This document shows positions 5,978 through 12,252 of a stretch of 12,252 nt of DNA, one piece after another. The position numbers and the translations under genes are program-made. A model generated the notes under the pieces. That model did not search any database. It saw only the letters and a list, made by a program, of their open reading frames with translations, and had not been told where the DNA came from. The stretch is from JAFCBV01 sp965370715 (GTDB lineage: Archaea; EX4484-52; B79-G9): the NCBI GenBank assembly GCA_965370715.1, contig CBDUVQ010000021.1, positions 1 to 12,252 of the forward strand. The letters are read 5' to 3'. Numbering within the stretch: position 1 is the stretch's first letter; each line of letters opens with the position of its first letter.

Positions 5978-6634
5978 ATGTCCCTTAAAAAAGGTTCTTT
6001 TCACGGCGACCCGAATATTGGTCTATTCGCTTTTGCTACAGATAAGTATATTTTTTCTCCTGACGACAACATTGATGCAGAACATCTTAATGTTCCTCTT
6101 GTTGCGTCAACGATTTCTGGAACGCAGCTTTCGGGAATGTTTGCTGCCGGAAACTCTCACGGCATAATTCTGCCTGTGATGGCTGATAAGTTAGAGATTA
6201 AGCGCATTAGTACACAGATGAAAAAGCTTGGCGTAAATGTCCTTTGCCTTGAGAGCAAAAGCAATACTTTTGGCAACCTAATCTTATGTAATGACAAGGC
6301 TGCCCTCGCAAGCCCTGAACTAGAACCATACAAGAAAAAGATTGAAGATTGCCTTAAAGTGCCGGTCACTTTTGGAAAGATTCTTGACATGGACATTGTA
6401 GGCTCTGTATGCATCACTACAAACAAGGGGTTTTTGCTGAATATGCATGCTAGCGACGAGGACTTTGAGCTTGTAAAAAAAGTTCTTGGCACAGAAGGCG
6501 ACATTGGCACCGTAAACTTCGGTGGACCGTTTGTCAGAACCGGCCTTGTCGCAAATTCTGTTGGCGCAATCGCCGGCTCCATGACATCAGGGCCTGAGCT
6601 TTCAAGAATAGAGGAAGCGCTAGGGTTTATCTGA
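5978..6634 (+). CDS. eif6: Translation initiation factor 6 (aIF6), ribosome anti-association factor
   Basis: aIF6 binds the large ribosomal subunit and prevents premature joining with the small one. The 218-residue length and pseudo-fivefold repeat sequence fit the family: GSFHGDPNIGLFAFATDKY near the N-terminus, VPLVASTISGTQLSGMFAAGN, HGIILP, LGVNVLCLESK, a central FGNLILCNDKAALASPEL, VGSVCITTNKGFLLNMHA, and the C-terminal FVRTGLVANSVGAIAGSMTSGPEL. A GTG at 5972 would add two residues, but the ATG at 5978 lies about 25 bp downstream of an A-box, as expected for a leaderless start. In many archaea this gene sits with ribosomal protein genes; here it stands alone. Its TGA abuts the stop codon of the converging transporter gene with no spacer. 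Confidence 0.96.
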   Translation: MSLKKGSFHGDPNIGLFAFATDKYIFSPDDNIDAEHLNVPLVASTISGTQLSGMFAAGNSHGIILPVMADKLEIKRISTQMKKLGVNVLCLESKSNTFGNLILCNDKAALASPELEPYKKKIEDCLKVPVTFGKILDMDIVGSVCITTNKGFLLNMHASDEDFELVKKVLGTEGDIGTVNFGGPFVRTGLVANSVGAIAGSMTSGPELSRIEEALGFI

Positions 6635-7660
6635 TTAAGGCACTTTCTTTTTTCTGCGCGCAATCATATAGTCTGCATATTCTTTGAGCACTGTTTCAAC
6701 AAGAACAAAAACTATCGGGCCTATTATAATGCCGGGCGCGCCCATTACAATAGGGCCTGCAAAGAAGCCGAGGAATATTGTGAGTGGGTTGACGTTTGCT
6801 TTTCTTGCGCCAATGGCAGGGCGTATTATCATGTCTGTTGCAAGGTTCAGCACAAGGAACCCGTATAGTATTACAAAGACTGCTGTATTCATGCTGCCAA
6901 TAGAATATTCATACAGCCCCACCGGAACATATATCATCCATACGCCAAAGATAGGTAAAAAGCTGAATAGGCCTGACAGCAGGGCAAGAAGCGCTGCATA
7001 GGGGATGCCAAGAGCGTAATACCCAATCCACGCCAGTGCTCCTGTTATAATTGCCATTGTGACATACGAGATAAAAAGCACATCAAAGCTTTTCTTCAGC
7101 CCGCGTATAATGCTTGTAAGAAGCAACTGCTCTTCTTTCTCGAGGCTTTTTATGAATTTTGCCGCATAGTTGACAATCCTGCCGCCGTCTTTTATGAAAT
7201 GATATGTTGCAAAAATATATATGGCGAGGTTTAAGAGCAGGCGTGGAATGCTTTGGAAAAAGGTCGCTGCACCGGCTATCATGTACTCTGTAAGGTGGTT
7301 GAGCATATCCTGTAGCTCAACAGTATATTTTTCAAGGCCGAAAGCCGAAATCTTTGCTTCCAGAAAGTCAATCAGGACATTTACATCCCCGCTTAACAGG
7401 CGCATGTCATGAATAAGAGGGGATATGTCTCCTGCCGCAAACCTGAGAAGATAAAATGACGGAATTATTATGGTTAGAAGCGAAATTGCAAGGGCAAGAT
7501 TATACGAGTGAATGATTTTTCGCAGGCTATTCACGAGCGGATACAAGGCGTATGATGTTACGGCAGCAAGAAGCAGTGCAATAGCAAAAGGAGATATGAA
7601 AATTAGCCCAAGAAGAATTATTCCTGCAAGGATAAGATTGTATGCGCTAAGAAAAGCCAT
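6635..7660 (-). CDS. AI-2E family (UPF0118) transporter
   Basis: A multispanning membrane protein of 341 residues. Hydrophobic segments are clear at the N-terminus (two close helices, about 8-46), about 53-75, then a larger soluble-looking stretch, and a helix-rich C-terminal half. Family signatures: YHFIKDGGRIV, the loop GIPYAALLALLSGLFSFLPI followed by FGVW, a DMIIRPAIGA segment and NPLTIFLGFFAGPIVMGAPG near the end. The family is named for autoinducer-2 export, but members also include Na+/H+ antiporters and unknown exporters, so no substrate is assigned. I chose the ATG at 7660 over a TTG at 7678 because TATATATAT (7683-7691) is centred 27 bp upstream, implying a leaderless transcript. 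Confidence 0.9.
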   Translation of the reverse strand: MAFLSAYNLILAGIILLGLIFISPFAIALLLAAVTSYALYPLVNSLRKIIHSYNLALAISLLTIIIPSFYLLRFAAGDISPLIHDMRLLSGDVNVLIDFLEAKISAFGLEKYTVELQDMLNHLTEYMIAGAATFFQSIPRLLLNLAIYIFATYHFIKDGGRIVNYAAKFIKSLEKEEQLLLTSIIRGLKKSFDVLFISYVTMAIITGALAWIGYYALGIPYAALLALLSGLFSFLPIFGVWMIYVPVGLYEYSIGSMNTAVFVILYGFLVLNLATDMIIRPAIGARKANVNPLTIFLGFFAGPIVMGAPGIIIGPIVFVLVETVLKEYADYMIARRKKKVP

Positions 7661-7682
7661 GAAAAGAATGGGTTTCAAGAAG

Positions 7683-7691
7683 TATATATAT
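7683..7691. promoter_or_regulatory. Single TATA box centred between two divergent leaderless genes
   Basis: TATATATAT is centred at 7687, 27 bp from the minus-strand ATG at 7660 and 26 bp from the plus-strand ATG at 7713. Neither ATG has a Shine-Dalgarno sequence. The symmetry fits one TBP site used in both directions, with TFB orientation setting direction. A weaker AT-rich stretch (TATATTATTATA, 7693-7704) follows and could serve one side. Confidence 0.55.
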
Positions 7692-7712
7692 CTATATTAT
7701 TATAGGGGTTGT

Positions 7713-7817
7713 ATGGACAAATGGCAATGGATTGCATTTCTTTTGATTGGTATTGCTACAATCATAATTATCGCGTACAGGAAGGACCTGTGGCGCTCTG
7801 AAGAGAATCTTGAGTGA
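7713..7817 (+). CDS. 34-residue single-helix membrane peptide
   Basis: MDKWQWIAFLLIGIATIIII followed by AYRKDLWRSEENLE: one transmembrane helix (about residues 7-23) with a positively charged flank (YRKDLWR) on the C-terminal side, so the C-terminus is probably cytoplasmic. Support for a real gene is the A-box centred 26 bp upstream of the ATG, the membrane-like sequence with correct charge placement, and the exact fit between the promoter and the converging FAD gene, whose stop lies 1 bp after this TGA. The frame is open further upstream, but that extension runs through the promoter and the transporter gene and is unlikely to be coding. No family was recognised. Confidence 0.6.
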   Translation: MDKWQWIAFLLIGIATIIIIAYRKDLWRSEENLE

Positions 7818-7818
7818 T

Positions 7819-9213
7819 TTATTGCTTTGAAGCAATTCCGCGCGCTGCAATCACTCCTGTTGCCGCGGCATTCACAATATCGCGCGAAAGCCCTGCGCCA
7901 TCGCCTGCAGCAAAGATGTTTTCAACACTTGTTTCCATGCCTTCTTTTACGCTTGCGCGCATTGCATAGAACTTTATCTCCGGCGCATAAAGCAGTGTGC
8001 CATCCTCTGCAACTCCGGGGATAACTTTGTCAAGCTTTTCAAGGCCTTGTATGATGTTCATTACAACGCGATGGGGCAGTGCCATTGAAATGTCCCCGGG
8101 AGTGACTGTTTTTAATGTCGGAGTCACATAACTCTTGCTGATGCGTTCCCATGTTGAGCGCTTTCCGTTTCTCAGATCACGAAGGCGCTGTATTATGGGA
8201 TTTCCGCCGCCGATTTTTGTTGCCATCATGGCGATGGACTTGCCGTACTCTGTTGTATTTTCAACAGGCTCTGTCAGCCGGACTGTGGAAAGAAACGCGA
8301 AGTTTGTGTTGATGGACTTTTCTTTGAACATTGAGTGCCCGTTGACTCCGACATATGTGCCATAGTCCTCGCGCGTGACAAAGCCCGAAGGGCATGTGCA
8401 GAAAGTCCTTATCTGGTCGTCATACTTGTCTGTGTGAATTATGAACTTCGGATCCCAGTTTATCTTTGTGACCCGCTCCATTATGCTGTTTTGCACTTCA
8501 ACGCGCACCCCGACGTCAATCGGCGCGTGCACAGCGCTTATGCCGAGATCCTTGGTCTGCTTCTGGAACCAGTGCGCTCCGCTTCGCCCGACTGCAAGGA
8601 CGAGATATTTGCATGAAAGGACACTTTCTTTTCCGTCGGATGTGATTGTTATTTTTTTCTCTTTACCTTTGTCCTCTATTGACAGAACTTTTGTGCTGAG
8701 AAGAAATTTTGTGCCCTTTTTCTCAATTCCGGTTTTTATTCGATGAATAATTTCAGGCAGGCGGTCAGAGCCTATATGGCGCTGTGTGACCGGGACGTAC
8801 CTTATTCCTGCTTTGGCTGCGCGCACAAGAAGCTCGTCAGTGCCATTGTTTCCTGACATTTCACTTGGCCCGCCGCTATCAAGAAACACTTTATCAACAT
8901 ATTCTATGAGTTCTCCTGCTTCTTCTTTTTGAACAAATTCTGTGAGATCTCCGCCGATTTTATAGCTCAGGTTCAGCTTGCCGTCAGAAAGCCCGCCTGC
9001 GCCGCCGACACCACTCATTATATTGCATGGTGCGCACTTTTTGCATGTCAGGCTCGGGTTTGTCTTATGGTTCATAGGACATGCCCTGCTTATTGCCTCG
9101 CGCCCTTCGTCTATGACCAAAGTTTTCATATCTGGCGCTATGCGTGAGAGTTCAAGAGAACAAAACAGCCCTGCAGGGCCTGCGCCAATAATTATTATAT
9201 CGTAATCAGGCAT
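7819..9213 (-). CDS. FAD-dependent dehydrogenase, COG2509-like
   Basis: A 464-residue flavoprotein of the large uncharacterised dehydrogenase/reductase group. The N-terminal Rossmann fold has IIIIGAGPAG (GxGxxG at 10-15) followed by the acidic strand end LVIDEGRE. A second dinucleotide-type segment YLVLAVGRSGAHW lies mid-protein, and the C-terminal FAD motif is NIFAAGDGAGLSRDIVNAAA. A cysteine cluster at residues 45, 57, 60 and 63 (C-x11-C-x2-C-x2-C, reading ACPMN and TCKKCAPC) lies in the region that is glycine-rich afterwards (GVGGAGGLSDGK), and could hold an Fe-S centre or zinc. The substrate is unknown. The ATG at 9213 is preferred over a TTG at 9222; an A-box at about 9240-9250 lies upstream. 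Confidence 0.9.
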   Translation of the reverse strand: MPDYDIIIIGAGPAGLFCSLELSRIAPDMKTLVIDEGREAISRACPMNHKTNPSLTCKKCAPCNIMSGVGGAGGLSDGKLNLSYKIGGDLTEFVQKEEAGELIEYVDKVFLDSGGPSEMSGNNGTDELLVRAAKAGIRYVPVTQRHIGSDRLPEIIHRIKTGIEKKGTKFLLSTKVLSIEDKGKEKKITITSDGKESVLSCKYLVLAVGRSGAHWFQKQTKDLGISAVHAPIDVGVRVEVQNSIMERVTKINWDPKFIIHTDKYDDQIRTFCTCPSGFVTREDYGTYVGVNGHSMFKEKSINTNFAFLSTVRLTEPVENTTEYGKSIAMMATKIGGGNPIIQRLRDLRNGKRSTWERISKSYVTPTLKTVTPGDISMALPHRVVMNIIQGLEKLDKVIPGVAEDGTLLYAPEIKFYAMRASVKEGMETSVENIFAAGDGAGLSRDIVNAAATGVIAARGIASKQ

Positions 9214-9239
9214 GTATACCAACGCAGTATTGATTGGAA

Positions 9240-9250
9240 GATTATTAAAT
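9240..9250 (-). promoter_or_regulatory. A-box of the FAD dehydrogenase gene
   Basis: On the minus strand this reads ATTTAATAATC, centred about 32 bp from the ATG at 9213, so a leader of roughly six bases is expected. It is slightly farther away than the other A-boxes in the window, and the assignment is tentative. Confidence 0.4.
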
Positions 9251-9271
9251 GTATGGATGTTGTGGCTCTGT

Positions 9272-9488
9272 AGAAATCATGAAACCTCTGTGCGACCCTG
9301 AAGTCGCTATCGCTCCAACATTTTCAAAGTAGATATGGGGTCTGTACTTTGAAAACGCACTAAAGGACGGGGTTTGATTGGTTCGGTTTCAAGCTTTCCA
9401 ACCGGCAACTCCGCCCTGAAGGACGGAGTTTCAACGGTTGTAAATCATGAAATCTCTGCCCGAAATGCAGAGTTTCACGGTTGTAGAT
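9272..9488 (-). repeat. Intergenic repeat element, right copy, with hairpins and a two-unit tandem repeat
   Basis: This fills most of the 336-bp gap between the FAD and CCA genes. Block 2 (9272-9287) and block 1 (9372-9401) repeat the left element (3009-3072) in inverted orientation. Hairpins: GCGAC-CCTGAA-GTCGC (9292-9307); an 11-bp stem at 9321-9355; AACTCCG/CGGAGTT (9407-9430, GC-rich interior); and CTCTGC/GCAGAG (9454-9472). The last two begin tandem units of about 43 bp (9407-9450 and 9451-9488), each a hairpin followed by GTTTCA(A)CGGTTGTA. AAATCATGAAA occurs at 9274-9284 and 9442-9452. The CTCCG...CGGAG hairpin resembles the subterminal hairpins of IS200/IS605 (TnpB) elements, so this may be a transposon-end remnant; no transposase frame remains. 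Confidence 0.7.
9321..9355. repeat. Perfect 11-bp inverted repeat, 13-base loop
   Basis: TTTTCAAAGTA (9321-9331) and TACTTTGAAAA (9345-9355) flank GATATGGGGTCTG. It lies in the part of the right-hand element between block 1 and block 2 that is absent from the left copy, so it may be an insertion. It has no T tract suited to termination and no gene immediately next to it. Confidence 0.7.
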
Positions 9489-9549
9489 GAAAACTAATTA
9501 CAATGCATTAAATCTGGCTTACGCACTCCTCGGAGCGTTCGTGATATAC

Positions 9550-10911
9550 TTATTTTACTCTCTTTTTCTCGACCCCGTTCCAGAACTCTGCGCCCTTAAT
9601 CTTCGCAATATCTTTGCCATGCACTATTTTGAAGTTTCTGCGAATTGGCATAATGAAATTGCCTGGGATGCCCATGTCGTGCATGCTCCTTTTTGTCCCG
9701 CGAAGAATCTTTGAGAGCAGCTTGCAAATGTCTGTTTCCGCACGGGTTGAGAGCGCATAATATTTTTCACTACGAAACCACACCATGCTGTGTGTTTTGA
9801 CAAACCGCTCCTGATGCTTGGGTGGATTGAATACAGACGGCCCTTCAATGACAAACTGTTTGGGTATTATTTCATTCCTTACCTCAAGTGCGATTCCACA
9901 CTCAGCATCTGCAAATACCCACGAGTCAAAAACTTTGAATCCTGCATGTTTTGCATGCATTGCAAGAGTTCCTGCAAGTCTTCTAAGCTGCGGGTAAAGT
10001 ATGTCCTCAATCAGGTCTGGCTTTGCAAATGTCAATGCAACTATCATTGTGTCTGTCTTTTTATAGAACTCCATTGCCTGCTTTTTGTTTGCCTCTTTTT
10101 GGCGCGGAAAAAAATAAGATTCTTTTGGCGCCTCAAGGAAAGAGCGCGCATTAAATATAAAGCGGGCAAGCTTTTCAGGAGAAAGCACTGCTGCAACATT
10201 GCGATTTTTGTCAACAGGGTCAATGAATATGAGTGACTGCCCGGAAAACATTTTTTTAATCTTCTGCGCATCCTTCTTTGAGTGGTGGTTTTCAAGGTCA
10301 ATGATTTCCTGCCAGTGCAGATTTTGTGATGCTTGAAGGGCTTTTTCAAAGCTTTTGTATTTTATTATGAGAAGTTCGCAAAGATACCCTGAAAACCCCT
10401 CTTTCTTTAAGTCAGAGCCATAGCACCCTATACCCTTGAGGAATTTTTTCAGGAGCAAGACATCATGATTTTTTTTCAGGTTTTTCTTTACAAATGCTGT
10501 GTGAAAAGGTGTCCGGTCTACTGCGCTTTGAATCCTGCTCGCATCCCCTACAAGATATGCAGGCACTACCTCGACATGAAAGTTTCCGATGAGCCCTTTT
10601 GTGTAGGGGTGCTCGGCATACGAAATCTGGAACTTTCCTTTGTTGAATTTTTTGAATACCGCCTTCCCGATTTCAAGGCCTTTTTTCTCAAGCATCTTTC
10701 TGGGTGTCGGGGGGGGAAACAGGACAAAAATATCCATGTCTTTGTCCCCGGCAATAAAGGTGCTCTTTGCAATTGAACCCATAAGCTCTGCAGGAAGGCC
10801 AAACTCGGCTCTTATGAAGTGCTGTATTTTTGAGAACATTTCCGCTGTTTCTTTTACCTCTTTTTGCGAGGGTGTTATTTTTTGAAGGGCTTTTTTCAGA
10901 ACGCGCTGCAT
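9550..10911 (-). CDS. cca: CCA-adding enzyme (archaeal class I tRNA nucleotidyltransferase)
   Basis: Adds or repairs the 3'-CCA end of tRNA without a nucleic acid template. The 453 residues align with the archaeal class I layout: an N-terminal nucleotidyltransferase domain with GSIAKSTFIAGDKDMDIFVL (45-64; Asp58 and Asp60 as metal carboxylates), HVEVVPAY (112-119) for the third, DRTPFHTAFV, then the central domain with FLKGIGCYGSDLKKEGFSGY and LCELLIIKY, followed by the tail domain. In Archaeoglobus the third carboxylate is Asp110; here the matching residue is Glu114. An ATG at 10932 would add seven residues but lies inside the A-box TTATATTC (10933-10940), which is centred 26 bp from the ATG at 10911, so I chose the latter. 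No terminator was seen. Confidence 0.95.
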   Translation of the reverse strand: MQRVLKKALQKITPSQKEVKETAEMFSKIQHFIRAEFGLPAELMGSIAKSTFIAGDKDMDIFVLFPPPTPRKMLEKKGLEIGKAVFKKFNKGKFQISYAEHPYTKGLIGNFHVEVVPAYLVGDASRIQSAVDRTPFHTAFVKKNLKKNHDVLLLKKFLKGIGCYGSDLKKEGFSGYLCELLIIKYKSFEKALQASQNLHWQEIIDLENHHSKKDAQKIKKMFSGQSLIFIDPVDKNRNVAAVLSPEKLARFIFNARSFLEAPKESYFFPRQKEANKKQAMEFYKKTDTMIVALTFAKPDLIEDILYPQLRRLAGTLAMHAKHAGFKVFDSWVFADAECGIALEVRNEIIPKQFVIEGPSVFNPPKHQERFVKTHSMVWFRSEKYYALSTRAETDICKLLSKILRGTKRSMHDMGIPGNFIMPIRRNFKIVHGKDIAKIKGAEFWNGVEKKRVK

Positions 10912-10932
10912 AATGTACTTTGGTGCAAACAT

Positions 10933-10940
10933 GAATATAA
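10933..10940 (-). promoter_or_regulatory. A-box of the CCA-adding enzyme gene
   Basis: TTATATTC on the minus strand, preceded by GAAAAATAC as a possible BRE-like purine-rich stretch, is centred 26 bp upstream of the ATG at 10911 and indicates a leaderless transcript. The remaining gap up to 11045 contains a GAAATTT/AAATTTC inverted repeat near 10990-11015 and nothing else I can identify. Confidence 0.5.
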
Positions 10941-11045
10941 GTATTTTTCATTGCGCATAAGGTATAGATCCACAGCAATCAAACAGCTTGAAATTTACTA
11001 CATGCATCGAAATTTCGTGATTTTTCAGGCTGGCGATTCAAAATT

Positions 11046-12252
11046 CTATTTCACGCAGTATGTATGGGGTACGGAATTGGTTTTTTTGTACGTTTGTGTA
11101 GCACCGCTGCTGAATTGGACAGACCGTGCAAAAGGATTATTTTGTTCTTCACTTGACCAATAGTTATTGCCAGAAGGCAGGCCAAGCATATCATTGTTAT
11201 TGTATATGCATCCAAGTTCCGCTATTGTCGGCAGCCACCCGCCTTTTGATTTGCAGTCATTTCGGGCAGGGTACTCTGAAAAGTCTACGCCATTGTCTGT
11301 CACAAGGCTGCCTCCAATGCACTGCGGCCCAACACATGCTGTATCTGATGTCTTCCACATCAAAGTGCCGCTGTCTGCACCATACACATAGAGCCCGCAA
11401 AGGCCTGTAATCCACGTTGCGTCAGGTGTTGCACTCGCCTCATTGGATAAAGGCCCTTCCCCTGCTGTGTTGACGGCCGCAACTTTGTAATAATATGTGT
11501 CTCCATTTCCAAGACCGAGATCTGCGTATAACAAGACATTACCTATGTTTATCAGGAACACTTCTCCATCAGACACAGTTCCACGATATATATTATATCC
11601 TGTTATTGGGCCGCCGCCGTCTGAAGCAGGGGCATTCCATGCGAGCGTTATTTGAGTGTCTGTGCCCATAGCCCGCAGGTTGATGGGTTGGGATGGCGTT
11701 GAAATTGTGGTCCCACTCGGGCTGTTTGATATTCCCGCCCAGTTAGGAATTTCGTCAGCGGTCTTTATGGCAAAGTAATACGTTGTTGACTGTGAAAGCC
11801 CGGTAACAATAAACGTTTCCCCAGAACCTGCCACACTGGGTACAGGCTCTCCTGTAAGCTGCGTTGCCAATGCCCAATTTGCCTCTGTTATCGGAACCGT
11901 ATAGTTTCTTAGGTCATATGTTGTTGCAGTACCTGAATTGCCATTGTCTCCCGGCGCAGTCCATGTAAGTGTAATCGAAGTCATTGTGGGATTGCTTGCT
12001 GCAAGGTCTGTTATGTCTGCAGGAGCTGTTTCATCTATTGTTGTTCCGCTTGGGCTATTGGAGACTCCTGCCCAGTTCGGGACTTCGTCAGCGGTCTTTA
12101 TTGCGAAATAATATGTTGTGTCTACGTTTAATCCATTGACTACAAACGACTCACTGGTTCCGGGCAAACTAGGGACTGGCTCACCCAATACCTGTGCTGC
12201 CAAAGCCCAGTTTGCCTCTGTTATCAGGGCTGTTGAGTATCTTATGTCGTAT
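11046..12252 (-). CDS. Secreted or surface protein with fibronectin type III repeats and C-terminal DUF1566 (Lcl) domain (N-terminal part outside window)
   Basis: The frame is open from the right edge; 401 C-terminal residues are visible. In order: a partial FN3 domain (about 1-72), a second FN3 (about 74-183) nearly repeating it, a divergent third FN3 (about 185-277, PSQPINLRAMG to NEASATP), and a DUF1566/Lcl-type domain (about 280-401) with GGWLPTIAELGCIYNN, NYWSSEEQNNPFARSVQF and a terminal YCVK. Multiple cysteines in the last domain suggest an extracellular, disulfide-bonded location; the signal peptide would lie outside the window. Such proteins usually act in adhesion or carbohydrate or protein binding at the cell surface, which is inference here. 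The apparent TTG start at 12203 is not real, as the frame continues upstream in register with the repeat. Confidence 0.92.
   Translation of the reverse strand, partial: YDIRYSTALITEANWALAAQVLGEPVPSLPGTSESFVVNGLNVDTTYYFAIKTADEVPNWAGVSNSPSGTTIDETAPADITDLAASNPTMTSITLTWTAPGDNGNSGTATTYDLRNYTVPITEANWALATQLTGEPVPSVAGSGETFIVTGLSQSTTYYFAIKTADEIPNWAGISNSPSGTTISTPSQPINLRAMGTDTQITLAWNAPASDGGGPITGYNIYRGTVSDGEVFLINIGNVLLYADLGLGNGDTYYYKVAAVNTAGEGPLSNEASATPDATWITGLCGLYVYGADSGTLMWKTSDTACVGPQCIGGSLVTDNGVDFSEYPARNDCKSKGGWLPTIAELGCIYNNNDMLGLPSGNNYWSSEEQNNPFARSVQFSSGATQTYKKTNSVPHTYCVK
11705..12252 (-). repeat. 333-bp tandem repeat encoding FN3 domains
   Basis: Matching positions in the first two FN3 modules are exactly 333 bp apart, for example GTCAGCGGTCTTTAT at 11754 and 12087, and GCCTCTGTTATC at 11881 and 12214. 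Units are 11705-12037 and 12038 onward, the second cut by the window edge. DNA as well as protein identity is high, suggesting recent duplication or gene conversion, and more units may lie beyond the edge. Confidence 0.8.

Noticed and set aside
9372..9401. tRNA T-arm-like GGTTCGGTTTC
   Set aside because: No acceptor, D or anticodon arms could be built around it, and the same sequence recurs in the left repeat element.
9407..9488. Possible CRISPR array (two similar units with hairpins)
   Set aside because: Only two imperfect units, directly abutting without unique spacers, and no cas gene in the window.
9487..9714. Plus-strand frame of 75 residues beginning with a membrane-like stretch
   Set aside because: Most of it lies antisense inside the 3' end of cca, and no A-box or ribosome binding site precedes its ATG; only the first 30 residues look protein-like.

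Overview
The window looks like part of an archaeal chromosome. Evidence: Mre11/Rad50, an archaeal-type (class I) CCA-adding enzyme, translation factor aIF6 and an MtrA-family corrinoid protein are all present. Most first genes of transcription units have a TATA-like A-box about 26-28 bp upstream of the best ATG, with no Shine-Dalgarno sequence, as expected for leaderless archaeal transcripts. The lineage cannot be fixed from this sequence; a small-genome (DPANN-like) euryarchaeal relative is plausible but unproven.

Layout. Positions 1-2929 (minus) hold mre11 followed directly by rad50, which runs off the left edge. Positions 2930-3290 are intergenic, with a repeat element and promoter signals for an unrecognised 160-residue Cys-containing protein (3291-3773), which ends in a strong hairpin terminator. 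Next comes a stand-alone soluble MtrA-like protein (4047-4631) whose core promoter lies between two 10-bp inverted arms. A two-gene plus-strand unit follows (4800-5697): an AT-rich orphan and a LigD-type 3'-phosphoesterase. From 5694 to 9213 genes are packed tightly: a two-helix membrane protein (-), aIF6 (+), an AI-2E-family transporter (-), a 34-residue membrane peptide (+) and a COG2509-like FAD-dependent dehydrogenase (-). Neighbouring genes converge with stops that overlap, abut or lie 1 bp apart, and two divergent pairs appear to share one A-box. Positions 9214-9549 are intergenic with hairpins and repeats. A CCA-adding enzyme (-) follows, and the right edge holds the C-terminal part of a secreted-type protein with fibronectin III repeats and a DUF1566/Lcl domain (-).

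Themes. DNA end processing is represented by Mre11-Rad50 and the phosphoesterase, with core information processing (aIF6, CCA enzyme) and scattered membrane, redox and surface functions. The two orphans differ in codon use from their neighbours and may be accessory. The least explained signals are: (1) two related intergenic elements in opposite orientation, 6.3 kb apart, bracketing the mtrA-to-FAD segment; (2) the solitary MtrA with an unusual promoter; (3) the orphan-phosphoesterase pair; and (4) the economical shared-promoter architecture. No rRNA, tRNA, CRISPR array or intact transposase gene was recognised.
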